A stretch of 64,000 bases of DNA, taken from NCBI GenBank assembly GCA_964560875.1, contig CAZLMW010000003.1:45068-109067 (forward strand), read 5' to 3'. This document shows, piece after piece, positions 26,204 through 35,159 of this stretch. The DNA is from CAZLMW01 sp964560875. Lineage in GTDB: Bacteria > Myxococcota_A > UBA9042. The notes under the pieces are model-generated. The model was not told the origin of the DNA. It saw only the letters and a program-made list of their open reading frames with translations, and did not search any database. Both the position numbers and the translations under genes were made by a program. Each line of letters begins with the position of its first letter. The stretch's first letter is position 1.

Positions 26204-26276
26204 GGCCGCCGCATACACGACTTTGGCCAAAGCGTCGACCATCGGGCATCGTCGCGGCGCACAGAACGGAGGCAAG

Positions 26277-26783
26277 ATGACGACGATTCGAGACGCGACA
26301 CCCGCCGATAGCGAGCTCATCCTCCGCTTCATCGAGCAGCTCGCCGATTACGAAAAAGAGCCCGACGCGGTTGAGACCGATGCCGCCACGATCCGCGCCC
26401 AGTTGGCCGAAAGTCCGCCCCCATTTCAGTGCATGATCGCCCACGATGACGACGGCGAGGCGGCCGGATTTGCGCTCTTTTTCCACAACTACAGCACCTG
26501 GCGAGGCGCGCGCGGCATTCACCTGGAGGACCTGTTCGTGCTCCCTGAACGTCGCGGTCGTGGGATCGGCAAGGCGCTGCTGCAACGGCTGGCGGCCATC
26601 GCTGTGGACCGGGGTTGTCCGCGGCTGGAGTGGGCCGTGCTCGATTGGAACAAGCCGGCGATCGATTTCTACATCGCGCTGGGCGCCGAAGCGCTCGATG
26701 AGTGGACGACGTTTCGCCTGCACGACGAGGCGTTGGAGCGGCTCGCGGCGGACAGTCAGCTTAAGAGCGGACAGTCAGCTTAA
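26277..26783 (+). CDS. GNAT family N-acetyltransferase
   Basis: A 168-residue acetyl-CoA-dependent transferase. It has TIRDATPADSELILRFIEQL at the start, the strand LEDLFVLPERRGRGIGKALL with the pyrophosphate-binding R-x-x-G-x-G/A loop (RRGRGIGKA), and EWAVLDWNKPAIDFYIALGA typical of diamine/spermidine-type GNATs. The acceptor is unknown. GGAGG lies 4 nt before the ATG. A 19-bp tandem duplication at the 3' end (26748-26785) rewrites the C-terminus (DSQLKSGQSA) and provides the stop. It diverges from DUF423. Confidence 0.9.
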   Translation: MTTIRDATPADSELILRFIEQLADYEKEPDAVETDAATIRAQLAESPPPFQCMIAHDDDGEAAGFALFFHNYSTWRGARGIHLEDLFVLPERRGRGIGKALLQRLAAIAVDRGCPRLEWAVLDWNKPAIDFYIALGAEALDEWTTFRLHDEALERLAADSQLKSGQSA

Positions 26784-26810
26784 GATAGGGGTCTGACTGA
26801 TACCAGCCGG

Positions 26811-27863
26811 CTATCTGGCGACCAGGCGGATGATGTCGACCTGGGGCCCGCGGCGAATCTCGGCGCGCACGACGTTTTCGAAGATCTCGCCGTCGATGAC
26901 AGGATTGAGGGGCACACCGCCAAGGCATTGCACCTTCACAACCCGGGCGGGCCGCTCGACGAACTGACCGATCGGCAGCTTCTTGCCCCCAACGGCCATC
27001 ACCGGCAGCGCTTTGACGACCTCGAAGGCGGACGGGTTGCCGGCCTGGACGTGCATCACACCCTGCTCGCGGGCGTGCGGAAAGAGCCGAAAGACGCCGC
27101 CGAGGTTGATGTCGATGGCGCCCATGTTCAGCGCGCGGAAGCGGTCGAATGGCAGCGCTTCCCCGTCGATTTGCACGGCCAGGTGCATCGGTTCGAAGAC
27201 GTGTTTGCCGTAGCGCAGCGAGTCGTCGGACCAGGGCAGCATATTGAGCCCGGGCGTGTTGATCGTCGCCGACGCGAGGATGCGGCCGACGGTGGCGACG
27301 AGGCCGAACGCGTTGCGCTGGTCCTGGGCGTAATAGTGCTCGAAATAGCGGTTGCCGACCCCGGCGAGGGCGCTGGCAAAGCCGATGCGTGCGAAGGGCT
27401 GGCCGGCGTTGGGGCCGGTCGCGCCGTGTTCACCGGTCACGCGCAGGCTGTCGAGCGCCACGATGTCGGGTGCGTCGCCGCGCTTGACGAGATCCACAAG
27501 CGCTTGCAGGAGCTTTTCGGCTTTGCCGGCCACGCCGGTCTTGTGCGCGATGAAGTCGATGGTGCCCGACCGAGTCGGCAAAATGGCAGGCACGCGTTCG
27601 CCACGACCGCGGCTGGCGACGGCGTCGTAGACCGCGTTGACAAGCCAGTGAAAGGCGCCATCGCCGCCGTCCGCGACGAGGTAGGGCACGCGATCGTCGA
27701 GGAAGCCGTGAACGAGCGCGGCGACCGCGTCGGGGGTCTCGGTGCTGACGACCGTGCCGACCCCTTCAACGATCGCGCGGAGCTTGTCGATGCGCTCGGG
27801 TTGGCGGCGATTCTTCTTGCTGTTGGGGTTGAAGACGACGGCGAGTCGTGGCGTTTGCGGCAT
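26811..27863 (-). CDS. Diacylglycerol/lipid kinase family protein
   Basis: A cytoplasmic or membrane-associated lipid kinase. The N-terminal catalytic domain has LAVVFNPNSKKNRRQPERI, the nucleotide loop VADGGDGAFHWLVNAV and the LPTRSGTIDFIA segment. These correspond to the NPxSG, GGDGT and GTGNDF motifs of DAGK/YegS/sphingosine kinases, with A for T in the GGDG loop and an altered GT(I)DF. The C-terminal beta domain (GFASALAGVGNRYFEHYY; NMGAIDINLGGVFRLFPHA) is typical. The ATG at 27863 gives 350 residues; the longer reading from 27971 has no protein character. Substrate unknown. Confidence 0.85.
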   Translation of the reverse strand: MPQTPRLAVVFNPNSKKNRRQPERIDKLRAIVEGVGTVVSTETPDAVAALVHGFLDDRVPYLVADGGDGAFHWLVNAVYDAVASRGRGERVPAILPTRSGTIDFIAHKTGVAGKAEKLLQALVDLVKRGDAPDIVALDSLRVTGEHGATGPNAGQPFARIGFASALAGVGNRYFEHYYAQDQRNAFGLVATVGRILASATINTPGLNMLPWSDDSLRYGKHVFEPMHLAVQIDGEALPFDRFRALNMGAIDINLGGVFRLFPHAREQGVMHVQAGNPSAFEVVKALPVMAVGGKKLPIGQFVERPARVVKVQCLGGVPLNPVIDGEIFENVVRAEIRRGPQVDIIRLVAR

Positions 27864-27985
27864 ATTGGACGAGGGTCTCGTTGCAGAGGAAACGATCAGT
27901 TGACGGCAACGTGGAACCGCCGCGCAGGGGAGGTTGGGGTGAGGCACGAAAACGACGCCCACTGCTGCCAAACAACGCGGGCCGA

Positions 27986-28008
27986 GGGGCCTCCCCGGAG
28001 GCCCCTTT
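27986..28008 (+). terminator. Strong GC hairpin followed by TTT
   Basis: GGGGCCTCC / GGAGGCCCC (27986-27994 with 27997-28005) can form a 9-bp stem, followed by TTT. On the plus strand it looks like a weak intrinsic terminator just left of the IS relic; no plus-strand gene feeds it, so its role is uncertain. Confidence 0.3.
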
Positions 28009-28081
28009 GCGAATGAAAGCCAGGGCCTGTCCCTGAATCGATTTTCTGGACAGGTGGATCGGCGCCGAATCTAACGTGTGC

Positions 28082-28213
28082 ATGGTAGCACGCAAGCAAC
28101 TCGACGATCGTCAGTGGACGAAACTGGCCGATGTCATCGAACGACAGCGGGGCGCCGGCCGGCGCGGTCGTGATGAGCGGAATTTTCTTGAGGCGGTGCT
28201 GTGGATCCAGTGA
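28082..28213 (+). pseudogene. IS5-family transposase, N-terminal fragment
   Basis: The 43 codons read RKQLDDRQWTKLADVIERQ and RDERNFLEAVLWIQ, then TGA. After the TGA the same frame continues TGAPWR, which is the conserved IS5/IS1031-type sequence (LWI-R-TGAPWRDLP). So the TGA replaces the usual arginine codon (probably CGA to TGA), and the frame is then interrupted at 28231 by the DUF559 unit. Most of the catalytic DDE domain is missing. Confidence 0.85.
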
Positions 28214-28230
28214 ACGGGGGCGCCTTGGCG

Positions 28231-28703
28231 CGCAGGGTCAGAGAGGGGCAGACGAGACGGCGCGCCGCAGGCGCACCCAAAGAGGAACGTCCGATGGGCG
28301 ATGAAAGCTGGCTTCGAGGCGTCGCCAAAGAGCAACGCGCCCCAATGTCAGATGCTGAGCGCAAGATCTGGCACTCAGTTCGCGCGCGTCGGCTGGGCGG
28401 CCTCAAGTTCCGGCGGCAGCATCCGATAGGCCCCTATGTCGCCGACTTCTACTGTGGCGACGCTCGTCTCGTCGTCGAAGTGGACGGCAACCATCACGGC
28501 GAGCCGGCTCAGGTCGAGCACGATGAGATTCGAGACGCCTGGATGACGACGCAAGGCCTGAACGTCATCCGCTTCACCGTCCATGAAGTTGTGGAGAAAC
28601 TCGACGACGTCAAGGCCCCGGATCTGGGTTGAAGCCGTCGTCGACGACTGAAATGGAGCGCCTGACGGCGCGCAGTACTTGTTTGCCCCTCTCTGACCCT
28701 GCG
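28231..28703. mobile_element. Candidate DUF559 mobile unit with 20-bp inverted repeats
   Basis: CGCAGGGTCAGAGAGGGGCA at 28231-28250 is exactly complemented at 28684-28703. A second inverted pair, GCGCGCCG(T)CAGGCGC, lies inside (28260-28274 with 28658-28673). The DUF559 gene is the only cargo. The unit begins directly after the TGAPWR codons of the transposase fragment. Confidence 0.5.
28294..28632 (+). CDS. DUF559 (Vsr-like endonuclease fold) protein
   Basis: A 112-residue protein: APMSDAERKIWHSVRARRLG, then LKFRRQHPIGPYVADFYCGD, ARLVVEVDGNHH and GLNVIRFTVHEV. This is the DUF559 / very-short-patch-repair-like restriction-endonuclease fold; the D..(E)VD pattern in VADFYCGDARLVVEVDG supplies the probable metal-binding acids. 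AGAGGA lies 7 nt before ATG 28294; the GTG at 28201 in the same frame belongs to transposase DNA. It is complete and flanked by inverted repeats, inside an IS5-type relic. DNA cleavage or nicking is inferred from the fold, not shown. Confidence 0.85.
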   Translation: MGDESWLRGVAKEQRAPMSDAERKIWHSVRARRLGGLKFRRQHPIGPYVADFYCGDARLVVEVDGNHHGEPAQVEHDEIRDAWMTTQGLNVIRFTVHEVVEKLDDVKAPDLG

Positions 28704-28873
28704 GGCCATCTCTCCCAGCGTAGCCGGTGAGACAGTAGTTATTTCAAACTGTTACGGGACCAGCAATAGAACCCGGCGGCAAACCGGTCGGATTGTGCGC
28801 AATTCAGGGACAGGCCCTGGCCAGGTGGTCCGACGTCCGGCCGGCAACTCATCAACACTCCTGAAACGGACCA

Positions 28874-29899
28874 CTAAGCCCAAAGCCGCAGTTGGCGGTC
28901 GCCGTCGAGGTGCCACGTCTTGGGTGGCTGAGCGTCGCTTCCGGCGTAGTTGGCGGGGTCGTTGAGGCGCGCGCAGAGGGCCGCGGCGCCGTTTCCGTAG
29001 GCGACGACGTCGGCCGGTTGCAGGGCGTGGACAAGGCGATCGAGATCGGTGCCGGAGCTGTGGCGAGACATCGGGATGAAGCGCTCAGCGCCCACCTGGT
29101 CGGCCATGGCGTGGTCGGCGGACTCGGCGCATAGCGTCCATTGAAAGTCGTCGAGATCGCGACCGTGCAGCTCCAGCACGCGGCGGATCGGCCACAGCAC
29201 GAAGCTCGCTGGTTGGCCGTGCCCGCCGAGCCGACGAATCCGCGGGGTGTGTACATCCGCATCACCGAACCGCCACGACCAGCGCTTGAAGCCGAGGGTG
29301 CCGTACAGGGGCGCCCGGCGACCGACGAGGAGCGCGACGGCGAGGGCAACGACCGGGTCATCGAACAGCCAAACGTGTCCGCGTGTGCCGTCCAGGAGCC
29401 GATGCAGCGCGTCGTCGACCTCGGCGCGAAGCTGGGCGACGGAGGCGTGCTCGACGTGACCGAAGCGCGCGTCGACAAAGAGCACGTCGGCGGCGAAATC
29501 GGGGATGGGGTCGGCCCCGGGCAGCGCGTCGAGGCGGGCGGCTCCGGCGAACAGGAGGTCGCGACCGTCACTTTCGACGGCGAGCAAAGCGGCACCGGGC
29601 GCAGATCCGGCTGGCAGCAGCTCGAAGTTTCGTTCGCCGAGCTTGAAGCGCTCACGATACGGGGCGGCGAGCGGCATCTTGCGCGCGGTTCGCGCCTTGG
29701 GACCGGCCGACGAATAGCCCCACATCGCGGCCATCTGGGCGCTGCAGACGATCCTCTCAGCGCGCGCGGGTCGGCCCCGGAGATCGCCGATAAAGGCCCT
29801 CTCCTTGCGCGGTTTGCCGTCGACCCAAAGGCGCGCCGACCGCAGGTACAGCCCTTCGGATGCGGTCACGCCAAAGGCCTCGGTCACAATGTTGTCCAT
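28874..29899 (-). CDS. Metallo-beta-lactamase/beta-CASP exonuclease-like pseudoenzyme
   Basis: The layout follows ligase-associated MBL/beta-CASP DNA exonucleases: GLYLRSARLWVDGKPRKERA at the N-terminus, YRERFKLGERNFELLPAGSA with PGAALLAVESDGRDLLFAGA, and ADVLFVDARFGH. In active relatives the N-terminal strand ends in the HxHxDH zinc motif, the middle reads AGHxPG, and the next has TGD. Here these positions read FIGDLRGRP, AGSAPG and AGA, so all zinc ligands in the three motifs appear lost. The protein keeps its full length (341 residues). It may be a structural or regulatory paralogue. ATG 29899 is preferred over GTG 29944. Confidence 0.65.
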   Translation of the reverse strand: MDNIVTEAFGVTASEGLYLRSARLWVDGKPRKERAFIGDLRGRPARAERIVCSAQMAAMWGYSSAGPKARTARKMPLAAPYRERFKLGERNFELLPAGSAPGAALLAVESDGRDLLFAGAARLDALPGADPIPDFAADVLFVDARFGHVEHASVAQLRAEVDDALHRLLDGTRGHVWLFDDPVVALAVALLVGRRAPLYGTLGFKRWSWRFGDADVHTPRIRRLGGHGQPASFVLWPIRRVLELHGRDLDDFQWTLCAESADHAMADQVGAERFIPMSRHSSGTDLDRLVHALQPADVVAYGNGAAALCARLNDPANYAGSDAQPPKTWHLDGDRQLRLWA

Positions 29900-30167
29900 C
29901 GCTCGCACAGCAACCCAAATTCCGCCGTCCCGGTGAGGTACCACACGGCGTGATGGATAGGCAGGTCATGGCAAGCGTCGCGTCCGTCACCAGCGCTTGG
30001 CAAGCGGACATGCCGCACGCTGTCTTGGGGGTGGTACGACCCTCGCGGAGGTGTCCGGTAGGTCACCGAGCAAGGTGCAGTCGCGCTTGCGCGACGCAGA
30101 AACGCAACAACGCCCCCAGGGTGTGACCCGACGGGGAAACGAAGTGACCGAAGCAGAGGTCACGCCC

Positions 30168-30701
30168 CTACCATAGCTTGCGCGCGGCGGCTCGTTGCGC
30201 AGTGTCCAGGGCCCAGCGGTCGCCGTGCTCTTCCAGCAGCTTCGCAAACCGCTTGTACGCCTTTTTCGCGCCCGAGACGTCCCAATAATCCTCTTCGTAG
30301 CCGAACAAGCTGTCGCCGGCGTAGATGATCTGGCTCATGCCTCCGAACGTGATCGGCGCCGCGTCGGGGCCGGCGGGGTTGTAGTACGTGTTGTCCATCC
30401 CGTAGGCGACGCGGTTGCCCTCGATCACGTACCAGTTCAAGGCCCCGTGGATGTGGCCGTGCTGGGCCATGGTCGACGTGATCCAGGCGCGCACCGTCTC
30501 GCGCCCATTCATCGTGCCGTACACGCGCTCGTCGTAGACGACGTCCTCGGTGAAACAATCCGCCCAGTCCGACCAGCGCTCCTCGACGTTGCCGACCTGC
30601 CAGTAACGACGGAATGCGGCGTCGACCTCCTCGCGTGGAAACACGTTGATGCTGGAGAGTACGCTGCTGAACAGGACATTGGCGTCGTCGGTCGTCGTCA
30701 T
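30168..30701 (-). CDS. SnoaL-like / NTF2-fold protein
   Basis: A 177-residue cone-like alpha/beta-barrel protein of the nuclear transport factor 2 superfamily. The pattern EEVDAAFRRYWQVGNVEERW, DWADCFTEDVVYDERVYGTM and NGRETVRAWI matches SnoaL-type polyketide-cyclase/ketosteroid-isomerase-like proteins. The catalytic role is unknown. GGAGG lies 6 nt before the ATG at 30701, so the longer frame to 30983 (over the plsB start) is rejected. It diverges from plsB across 126 bp. The 29900-30167 gap shows only a short GTCGCGC-TT-GCGCGAC palindrome (30080-30095). Confidence 0.8.
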   Translation of the reverse strand: MTTTDDANVLFSSVLSSINVFPREEVDAAFRRYWQVGNVEERWSDWADCFTEDVVYDERVYGTMNGRETVRAWITSTMAQHGHIHGALNWYVIEGNRVAYGMDNTYYNPAGPDAAPITFGGMSQIIYAGDSLFGYEEDYWDVSGAKKAYKRFAKLLEEHGDRWALDTAQRAAARKLW

Positions 30702-30827
30702 CAGGGCCTCCACAGCGCCGTACGAACGAACGACTGCGCGGTCGTCTTCGGTTCGGCTCGGCTGTGCTACGATCGCAGCATAGACCGGCATTCCGCCGCT
30801 TTGAAACCGCCTGACGAGGCGCCGCTC

Positions 30828-33689
30828 ATGGCCCAGACCGCGACAGACCCGGCGATCGACGCGATCCCCGATGAAGCGCCGCTGCCGATTGCTGAACCCG
30901 CCGTCGCGCCCGCCCCCCGCATCATCGCCAAGACCGCGCCGCCCCGCGTGGATGACGACTACAGCGACGCCGATCTCGAACACCGCTCGCGCATGACGCC
31001 CAGCTTCGGGCTGCTCATGACGCTATTGACGCGGATGTTCTTCAAGCCGGTCAAGTTCCCAACCCGCATCAACAACGAGCTCACCGAGGTCGCCCGCGAA
31101 GGCGTGCCCGTGTACGTCATGAAGACGGTCAGCTTGCTCGACTACCTCTACTTCAACTACGCCTTCAAGCGCGCCCAGCTGCCCATCGCCGCCTTCGCCA
31201 ACGCGCTCGATCTGACCTTCTTTCAGCCGTGGCGGTCGGCGCTCAAGTCGTTTTTCCGCAAGGTTTTCGGTCGCAAGAAGGATATCCCCGACTCCGAGGT
31301 GGTGCGCGCGCTCATCCGGCGGCGCAAGGCGGTGCTCGTCTTTCTCCGCCGCGGTTTTTCCTTCGCGCAGCTCGTCGGGCAGAGGAAGGCCGATTCGCAC
31401 CTTCGCGACCTGATCGCGGCCCAGCGCCAGTGCGATTTTCCGGTCTACATCGTGCCCCAGGTGCTGGTGTGGGAGCGCAGCCTCGACTCGGGTCGCAGCA
31501 ACATCCTCGAGTCGTTCTTCGGCGACCCGCAGGCGCCCGGCATCTTCCGCAAGGCGTTTTCGTTCGCCGTCAACCACCGGCGCGCCTTTGCCCGACTCGG
31601 CGAACGCATCGATCTGCGCGCTTTCCTGGCCGAACACGACGAAGGCACGGACGACGCGCTGCTCGCCGAACGCCTGCGCCTCGTCATCAAGCAGCGCTTC
31701 AGCTCCGAAGACCGGGTCATGCGCGGCGCGATCGTCAAACCGCCGTCGATCGTGACCGAAGAGATCCTTGGCGACGCCAGCTTCGAAGCCACGCTCCAGC
31801 AGACCGCCGCCCAGACCAACCGCTCGATCGAAGAGGTGCGCGAGCAAGCGCGCGACAGCCTGATGGAGATCGCCGCGGACCTGAAGCTGTGGATGGTCGA
31901 CCTCTTCTCGCTCGCCCTGACGCTGATCTGGGCGCGTATCTACGAGGACATCGAGGTCGACGACGAGGGCCTCGACATGCTGATGCGCGAGGGCCGTGAT
32001 AAGCCGTTCATCATCGTGCCCAGCCACAAGTCGCACATCGACTACCTGATCATCAGCTACATCTTCCACAACAACGGCATCGTGCCGCCCCATATCGCCG
32101 CGGGCGCCAACCTCAACTTCTGGCCGATGGGGCCAACCTTCCGGCGGGCGGGGGCGTTCTTCTTGCGGCGCACGTTCAAGGGCCAGCCGGTCTACGCCGC
32201 GTCGTTCCGGGCGTACTTGCGCAAGCTCTTGCGCGAGGGCCATTGGCTGGAGTTCTTCCCCGAAGGCACCCGTTCGCGGACCGGCAAGCTGCTGCCGCCC
32301 AAGTACGGGATGCTCCGCCAGGTGCTCGCCGCGGTGGCCGACGGCGATGTCGAGGACGTGATGCTCGCGCCGGTCAACTTCGGTTACGAACGCATGATCG
32401 AGGAGGGCGCCTACCGAAAGGAGCTTGAGGGCGCCGAAAAGCGCGCAGAATCGGGCCTCGAAGTGCTCAAGGCGACGCAGGTGCTCGTTCACAAGTACGG
32501 CCGGATGCGCATCCAATTCGCGCAGCCGCTGTCGATCCGTGCGCTGCTTGAGGCTGAAAACGCGCTCGTTCCCGAACATCAACGCGACCGGGACACCTGG
32601 AACCGCGCCGTCAAGATCACCGGCTACACCATCTTGCACGGCATCAACTCTGCGGCGGTGGTCACGACGACCTCGCTCGTGGCCGCGATCCTGCTCATGA
32701 ACGAGCACCGCGGCATCGCGCGCGACGACCTGCTCGCCCGCATCGGCTACCTGCTCGACACCTGCCAGCAACGGGGCGCCGTCTTGTCCGACCCGCTGCG
32801 CACCAACATGCAGATGCAGCGCCAGAAGCTGCAGGACGCTTCGACCCGCGACGCCATCGAGCTGCGTCAATCAGGCGGCTTCCCCGATCCGCTGGGCAAA
32901 CAATCCGAGCGCGCCCGCGCCATCGGTCGGGCCGTCGAACCGCTGGTCGAAGCGTCGCTCGGCGAATTCGCCAAACCGCGCTGGATCACGCGCAAACAGT
33001 ACGGGCGCGACGAGGTCTACGTGGTCAAGCGCGCCGGTCGCCTGCACCTGGACTACTACAAGAACAACATCATCCACCTGCTGGTCCAGGACGCCCTGCT
33101 CGCCGCCGCCATCCTCGCCGAGATGGACGACGCCGACGCCGTCGACCCCAACGATCTGCGCGAGAGCACGCGGTTCTTGTCGCTCTTGCTCAAGTTCGAG
33201 TTTGTCTACGACCCGCAGAAAGGGTTTGAGCAGCAGTACGAAGAGACCCTCGCCGGTTGGTTCGATCGAGGCTGGCTCACCACGGTCGAGGGCGGTCATT
33301 TGCGGCTGCGCTACAAGGTCCTGCCGGTGGCGCGCATGTACGGCAAGCTCATGCACAACTTCATCGAGTCCTACATGATCATGGGCCGGGCGCTGACGGT
33401 GTTGCAGGACGGCAAGATGACCGACAAGGAGTTTCTCGGTCACTGCCAGACAGAGGCGGACAAGCTCAGCGAGATCGGCATCGTTCGCTGCTACGAGGCC
33501 ATCAGCAAGGTCAACCTGACCAACGCGCTCGAGATCTTCGTGGAGCAGCGCTACATCGTTCGCACCGTCGACGAAAGCGGCAAGAAGCCGGTGAAGATGC
33601 TCGAAGTGCGCATCGGCGAACGGACAAGCGCCCAGTTTGCGACCTTTGTCTCGCGCATCGAACGCTTCCACGCCCCGTGGCGCGTGTAG
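30828..33689 (+). CDS. plsB: Glycerol-3-phosphate 1-O-acyltransferase
   Basis: PlsB makes lysophosphatidate from glycerol-3-phosphate at the inner membrane, the first step of phospholipid synthesis. The four acyltransferase blocks are clear: PSHKSHIDYLIISYI (about residue 398, His/Asp catalytic pair), GANLNFWPMGPTFRRAGAFF (about 425), FFPEGTRSRTGKLLPPKYGM (about 476) and VMLAPVNFGYERM. The 953 residues are somewhat longer than the ~800 of E. coli PlsB, mainly through a Pro/Ala-rich N-terminus (residues 1-50) and a helical C-terminus. ATG 30828 has GAGG 9 nt upstream. Confidence 0.93.
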   Translation: MAQTATDPAIDAIPDEAPLPIAEPAVAPAPRIIAKTAPPRVDDDYSDADLEHRSRMTPSFGLLMTLLTRMFFKPVKFPTRINNELTEVAREGVPVYVMKTVSLLDYLYFNYAFKRAQLPIAAFANALDLTFFQPWRSALKSFFRKVFGRKKDIPDSEVVRALIRRRKAVLVFLRRGFSFAQLVGQRKADSHLRDLIAAQRQCDFPVYIVPQVLVWERSLDSGRSNILESFFGDPQAPGIFRKAFSFAVNHRRAFARLGERIDLRAFLAEHDEGTDDALLAERLRLVIKQRFSSEDRVMRGAIVKPPSIVTEEILGDASFEATLQQTAAQTNRSIEEVREQARDSLMEIAADLKLWMVDLFSLALTLIWARIYEDIEVDDEGLDMLMREGRDKPFIIVPSHKSHIDYLIISYIFHNNGIVPPHIAAGANLNFWPMGPTFRRAGAFFLRRTFKGQPVYAASFRAYLRKLLREGHWLEFFPEGTRSRTGKLLPPKYGMLRQVLAAVADGDVEDVMLAPVNFGYERMIEEGAYRKELEGAEKRAESGLEVLKATQVLVHKYGRMRIQFAQPLSIRALLEAENALVPEHQRDRDTWNRAVKITGYTILHGINSAAVVTTTSLVAAILLMNEHRGIARDDLLARIGYLLDTCQQRGAVLSDPLRTNMQMQRQKLQDASTRDAIELRQSGGFPDPLGKQSERARAIGRAVEPLVEASLGEFAKPRWITRKQYGRDEVYVVKRAGRLHLDYYKNNIIHLLVQDALLAAAILAEMDDADAVDPNDLRESTRFLSLLLKFEFVYDPQKGFEQQYEETLAGWFDRGWLTTVEGGHLRLRYKVLPVARMYGKLMHNFIESYMIMGRALTVLQDGKMTDKEFLGHCQTEADKLSEIGIVRCYEAISKVNLTNALEIFVEQRYIVRTVDESGKKPVKMLEVRIGERTSAQFATFVSRIERFHAPWRV

Positions 33690-33708
33690 CGATGGCGACG
33701 GAACGTGC

Positions 33709-35157
33709 ATGAACGCCCGAAAACTCGGCCTCTTCATCACCCTGCTCTGCTCTTTGTCCGTAAACTCGGGCTGTAGCGACCCGGTTGACGCGGACACCGG
33801 AAACGACAGCGCGACCGATACCGGCTCGACAGGCGATACCGCTGATGAAAACGCAGCCGATGCAGAACACGGCGATTCGGGCTCGAATGCCGGTCCGCGC
33901 CGCGTTTTGCTGCTGATCGCCGACGACCTCGGGGTCGACCAGGTGCTTGCCTACGGCGACAAGGACGGCGACGGCAAGGCCGATGACGGGCGCGCGTATC
34001 CGCCGATGCCGACGGTCAACGGCATCTGTGCGGTTGGCATGCGATTCGACAACGCCTGGTCGGCACCAACCTGCTCGCCGACGCGGGCGACCATCATCAC
34101 CGGCCGCTACGGGTTTCGGACCGGTGTCGGGTGGGCCGTCGCGAAGAAAAACCAGCTCAAACTGGACGAGATCACGCTGCCCGAGCTCCTCTCCGCCAAG
34201 GGTGTCGCGACGGCGAACGTGGGCAAGTGGCACCTGGGCACCAACGCGGACATCGGCGGTGACGACGCGCCGCGCAAGGCGGGATGGCAGCACTTTTCGG
34301 GCCTGACAGGCGGCGTGCTGGACGACTACAGCAAGTGGCCGCGGACCGTGGACGGTAAGACGGCCGAAACCACCAGCTACGCGACGACCGCCAACGTGGA
34401 CGACGGCCTGGCGTGGGTGAAGAAGCGCAAAAAGGACGAACCCTGGCTGCTGTGGGTCGCCTTCAACGCGCCGCATTCGCCGTTTCACAAGCCGCCCAAC
34501 GACCTGCATGACAGCGACGGCCTGCCCGCGACGACGGGACACATCAAGAAGAACTCGGTCCTGTACTACAACGCGATGGTGCAGGCCCTCGATACCGAGA
34601 TCGCGCGTTTGCTCGAGGGCCTCAAGGCTGACGACCAGGCGCCCACTGACATCATCTTCATCGGCGACAACGGCAGCCCTGCGCAGGTTGCGACGGCGCC
34701 GTGGGATCCGGACAAGGCCAAGGGCACCCTCTACGAAGGCGGAGTGCGGGTGCCGTACTGCATCTCGGGGCAGTCGACGGCCGGCAAATCGAGCACGACG
34801 GCCCTGGTGCACACCGCGGACCTGTTCGCGACCATCGTCGGCATGTTCGGGGTCGATATGGGGACCGCCGGGCAGGACAGCTTGGACCTCGCGCCGCTGC
34901 TCAAGGACGGCAAGGCGGCGTGGCGGGACTTCAACTACACGGATTCGTTTGGCAACCCCAAGGGTTCGGACGACGCCGAGGGCAAGGCCATCACCGACGG
35001 AACCTACAAGCTGATCCGGTTCACCAGCAGCACCGAGTTGTTCTTCAACATCGCGACCGACAGGCACGAGACCAAGGACCTCAAGGCTGCGGGGCTGAGC
35101 GGCGATTCGAAGAAGGCCTACGACGCGCTGATCACAAAGCTCGGGGAGTTGAAGTAG
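33709..35157 (+). CDS. Sulfatase lipoprotein
   Basis: An exported arylsulfatase-family hydrolase with a lipobox (LCSLSVNSGC) and a D/T/G linker. The active site looks complete: metal-binding LLIADDLGVD, the formylglycine motif CSPTR (Cys about residue 122, APTCSPTRATIITGRY), lysine in NVGKWHLG, histidine in APHSPFHKP, FIGDNGSP and the second lysine in KGTLYEGGVRVP. Cys in the motif needs an FGE or anSME, and none is seen here. The substrate is unknown. It is followed after 2 nt by an EF-hand protein gene and then a YHYH lipoprotein, indicating one operon. Confidence 0.92.
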   Translation: MNARKLGLFITLLCSLSVNSGCSDPVDADTGNDSATDTGSTGDTADENAADAEHGDSGSNAGPRRVLLLIADDLGVDQVLAYGDKDGDGKADDGRAYPPMPTVNGICAVGMRFDNAWSAPTCSPTRATIITGRYGFRTGVGWAVAKKNQLKLDEITLPELLSAKGVATANVGKWHLGTNADIGGDDAPRKAGWQHFSGLTGGVLDDYSKWPRTVDGKTAETTSYATTANVDDGLAWVKKRKKDEPWLLWVAFNAPHSPFHKPPNDLHDSDGLPATTGHIKKNSVLYYNAMVQALDTEIARLLEGLKADDQAPTDIIFIGDNGSPAQVATAPWDPDKAKGTLYEGGVRVPYCISGQSTAGKSSTTALVHTADLFATIVGMFGVDMGTAGQDSLDLAPLLKDGKAAWRDFNYTDSFGNPKGSDDAEGKAITDGTYKLIRFTSSTELFFNIATDRHETKDLKAAGLSGDSKKAYDALITKLGELK

Positions 35158-35159
35158 TA

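Larger units (their letters stand above)
28021..28820. mobile_element. IS5-type insertion sequence relic (800 bp)
   Basis: The ends match the 17244-17381 MITE and carry inverted repeats of about 20 bp (GCCAGGGCCTGTCCCTGAAT left; its complement at the right end). The left part encodes the start of an IS5-family transposase. The middle is replaced by a DUF559 unit, and the right ~70 bp is the original 3' end. It cannot transpose autonomously. Confidence 0.85.

Noticed and set aside
27986..28008. Terminator of the lipid kinase gene
   Set aside because: The kinase runs on the minus strand away from this site, so it cannot be its terminator.
28211..28213. The TGA in the IS5 transposase as another recoded codon
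   Set aside because: Relatives have Arg here, the gene is truncated just downstream, and no hairpin with proper spacing was seen; a CGA-to-TGA decay mutation is sufficient.
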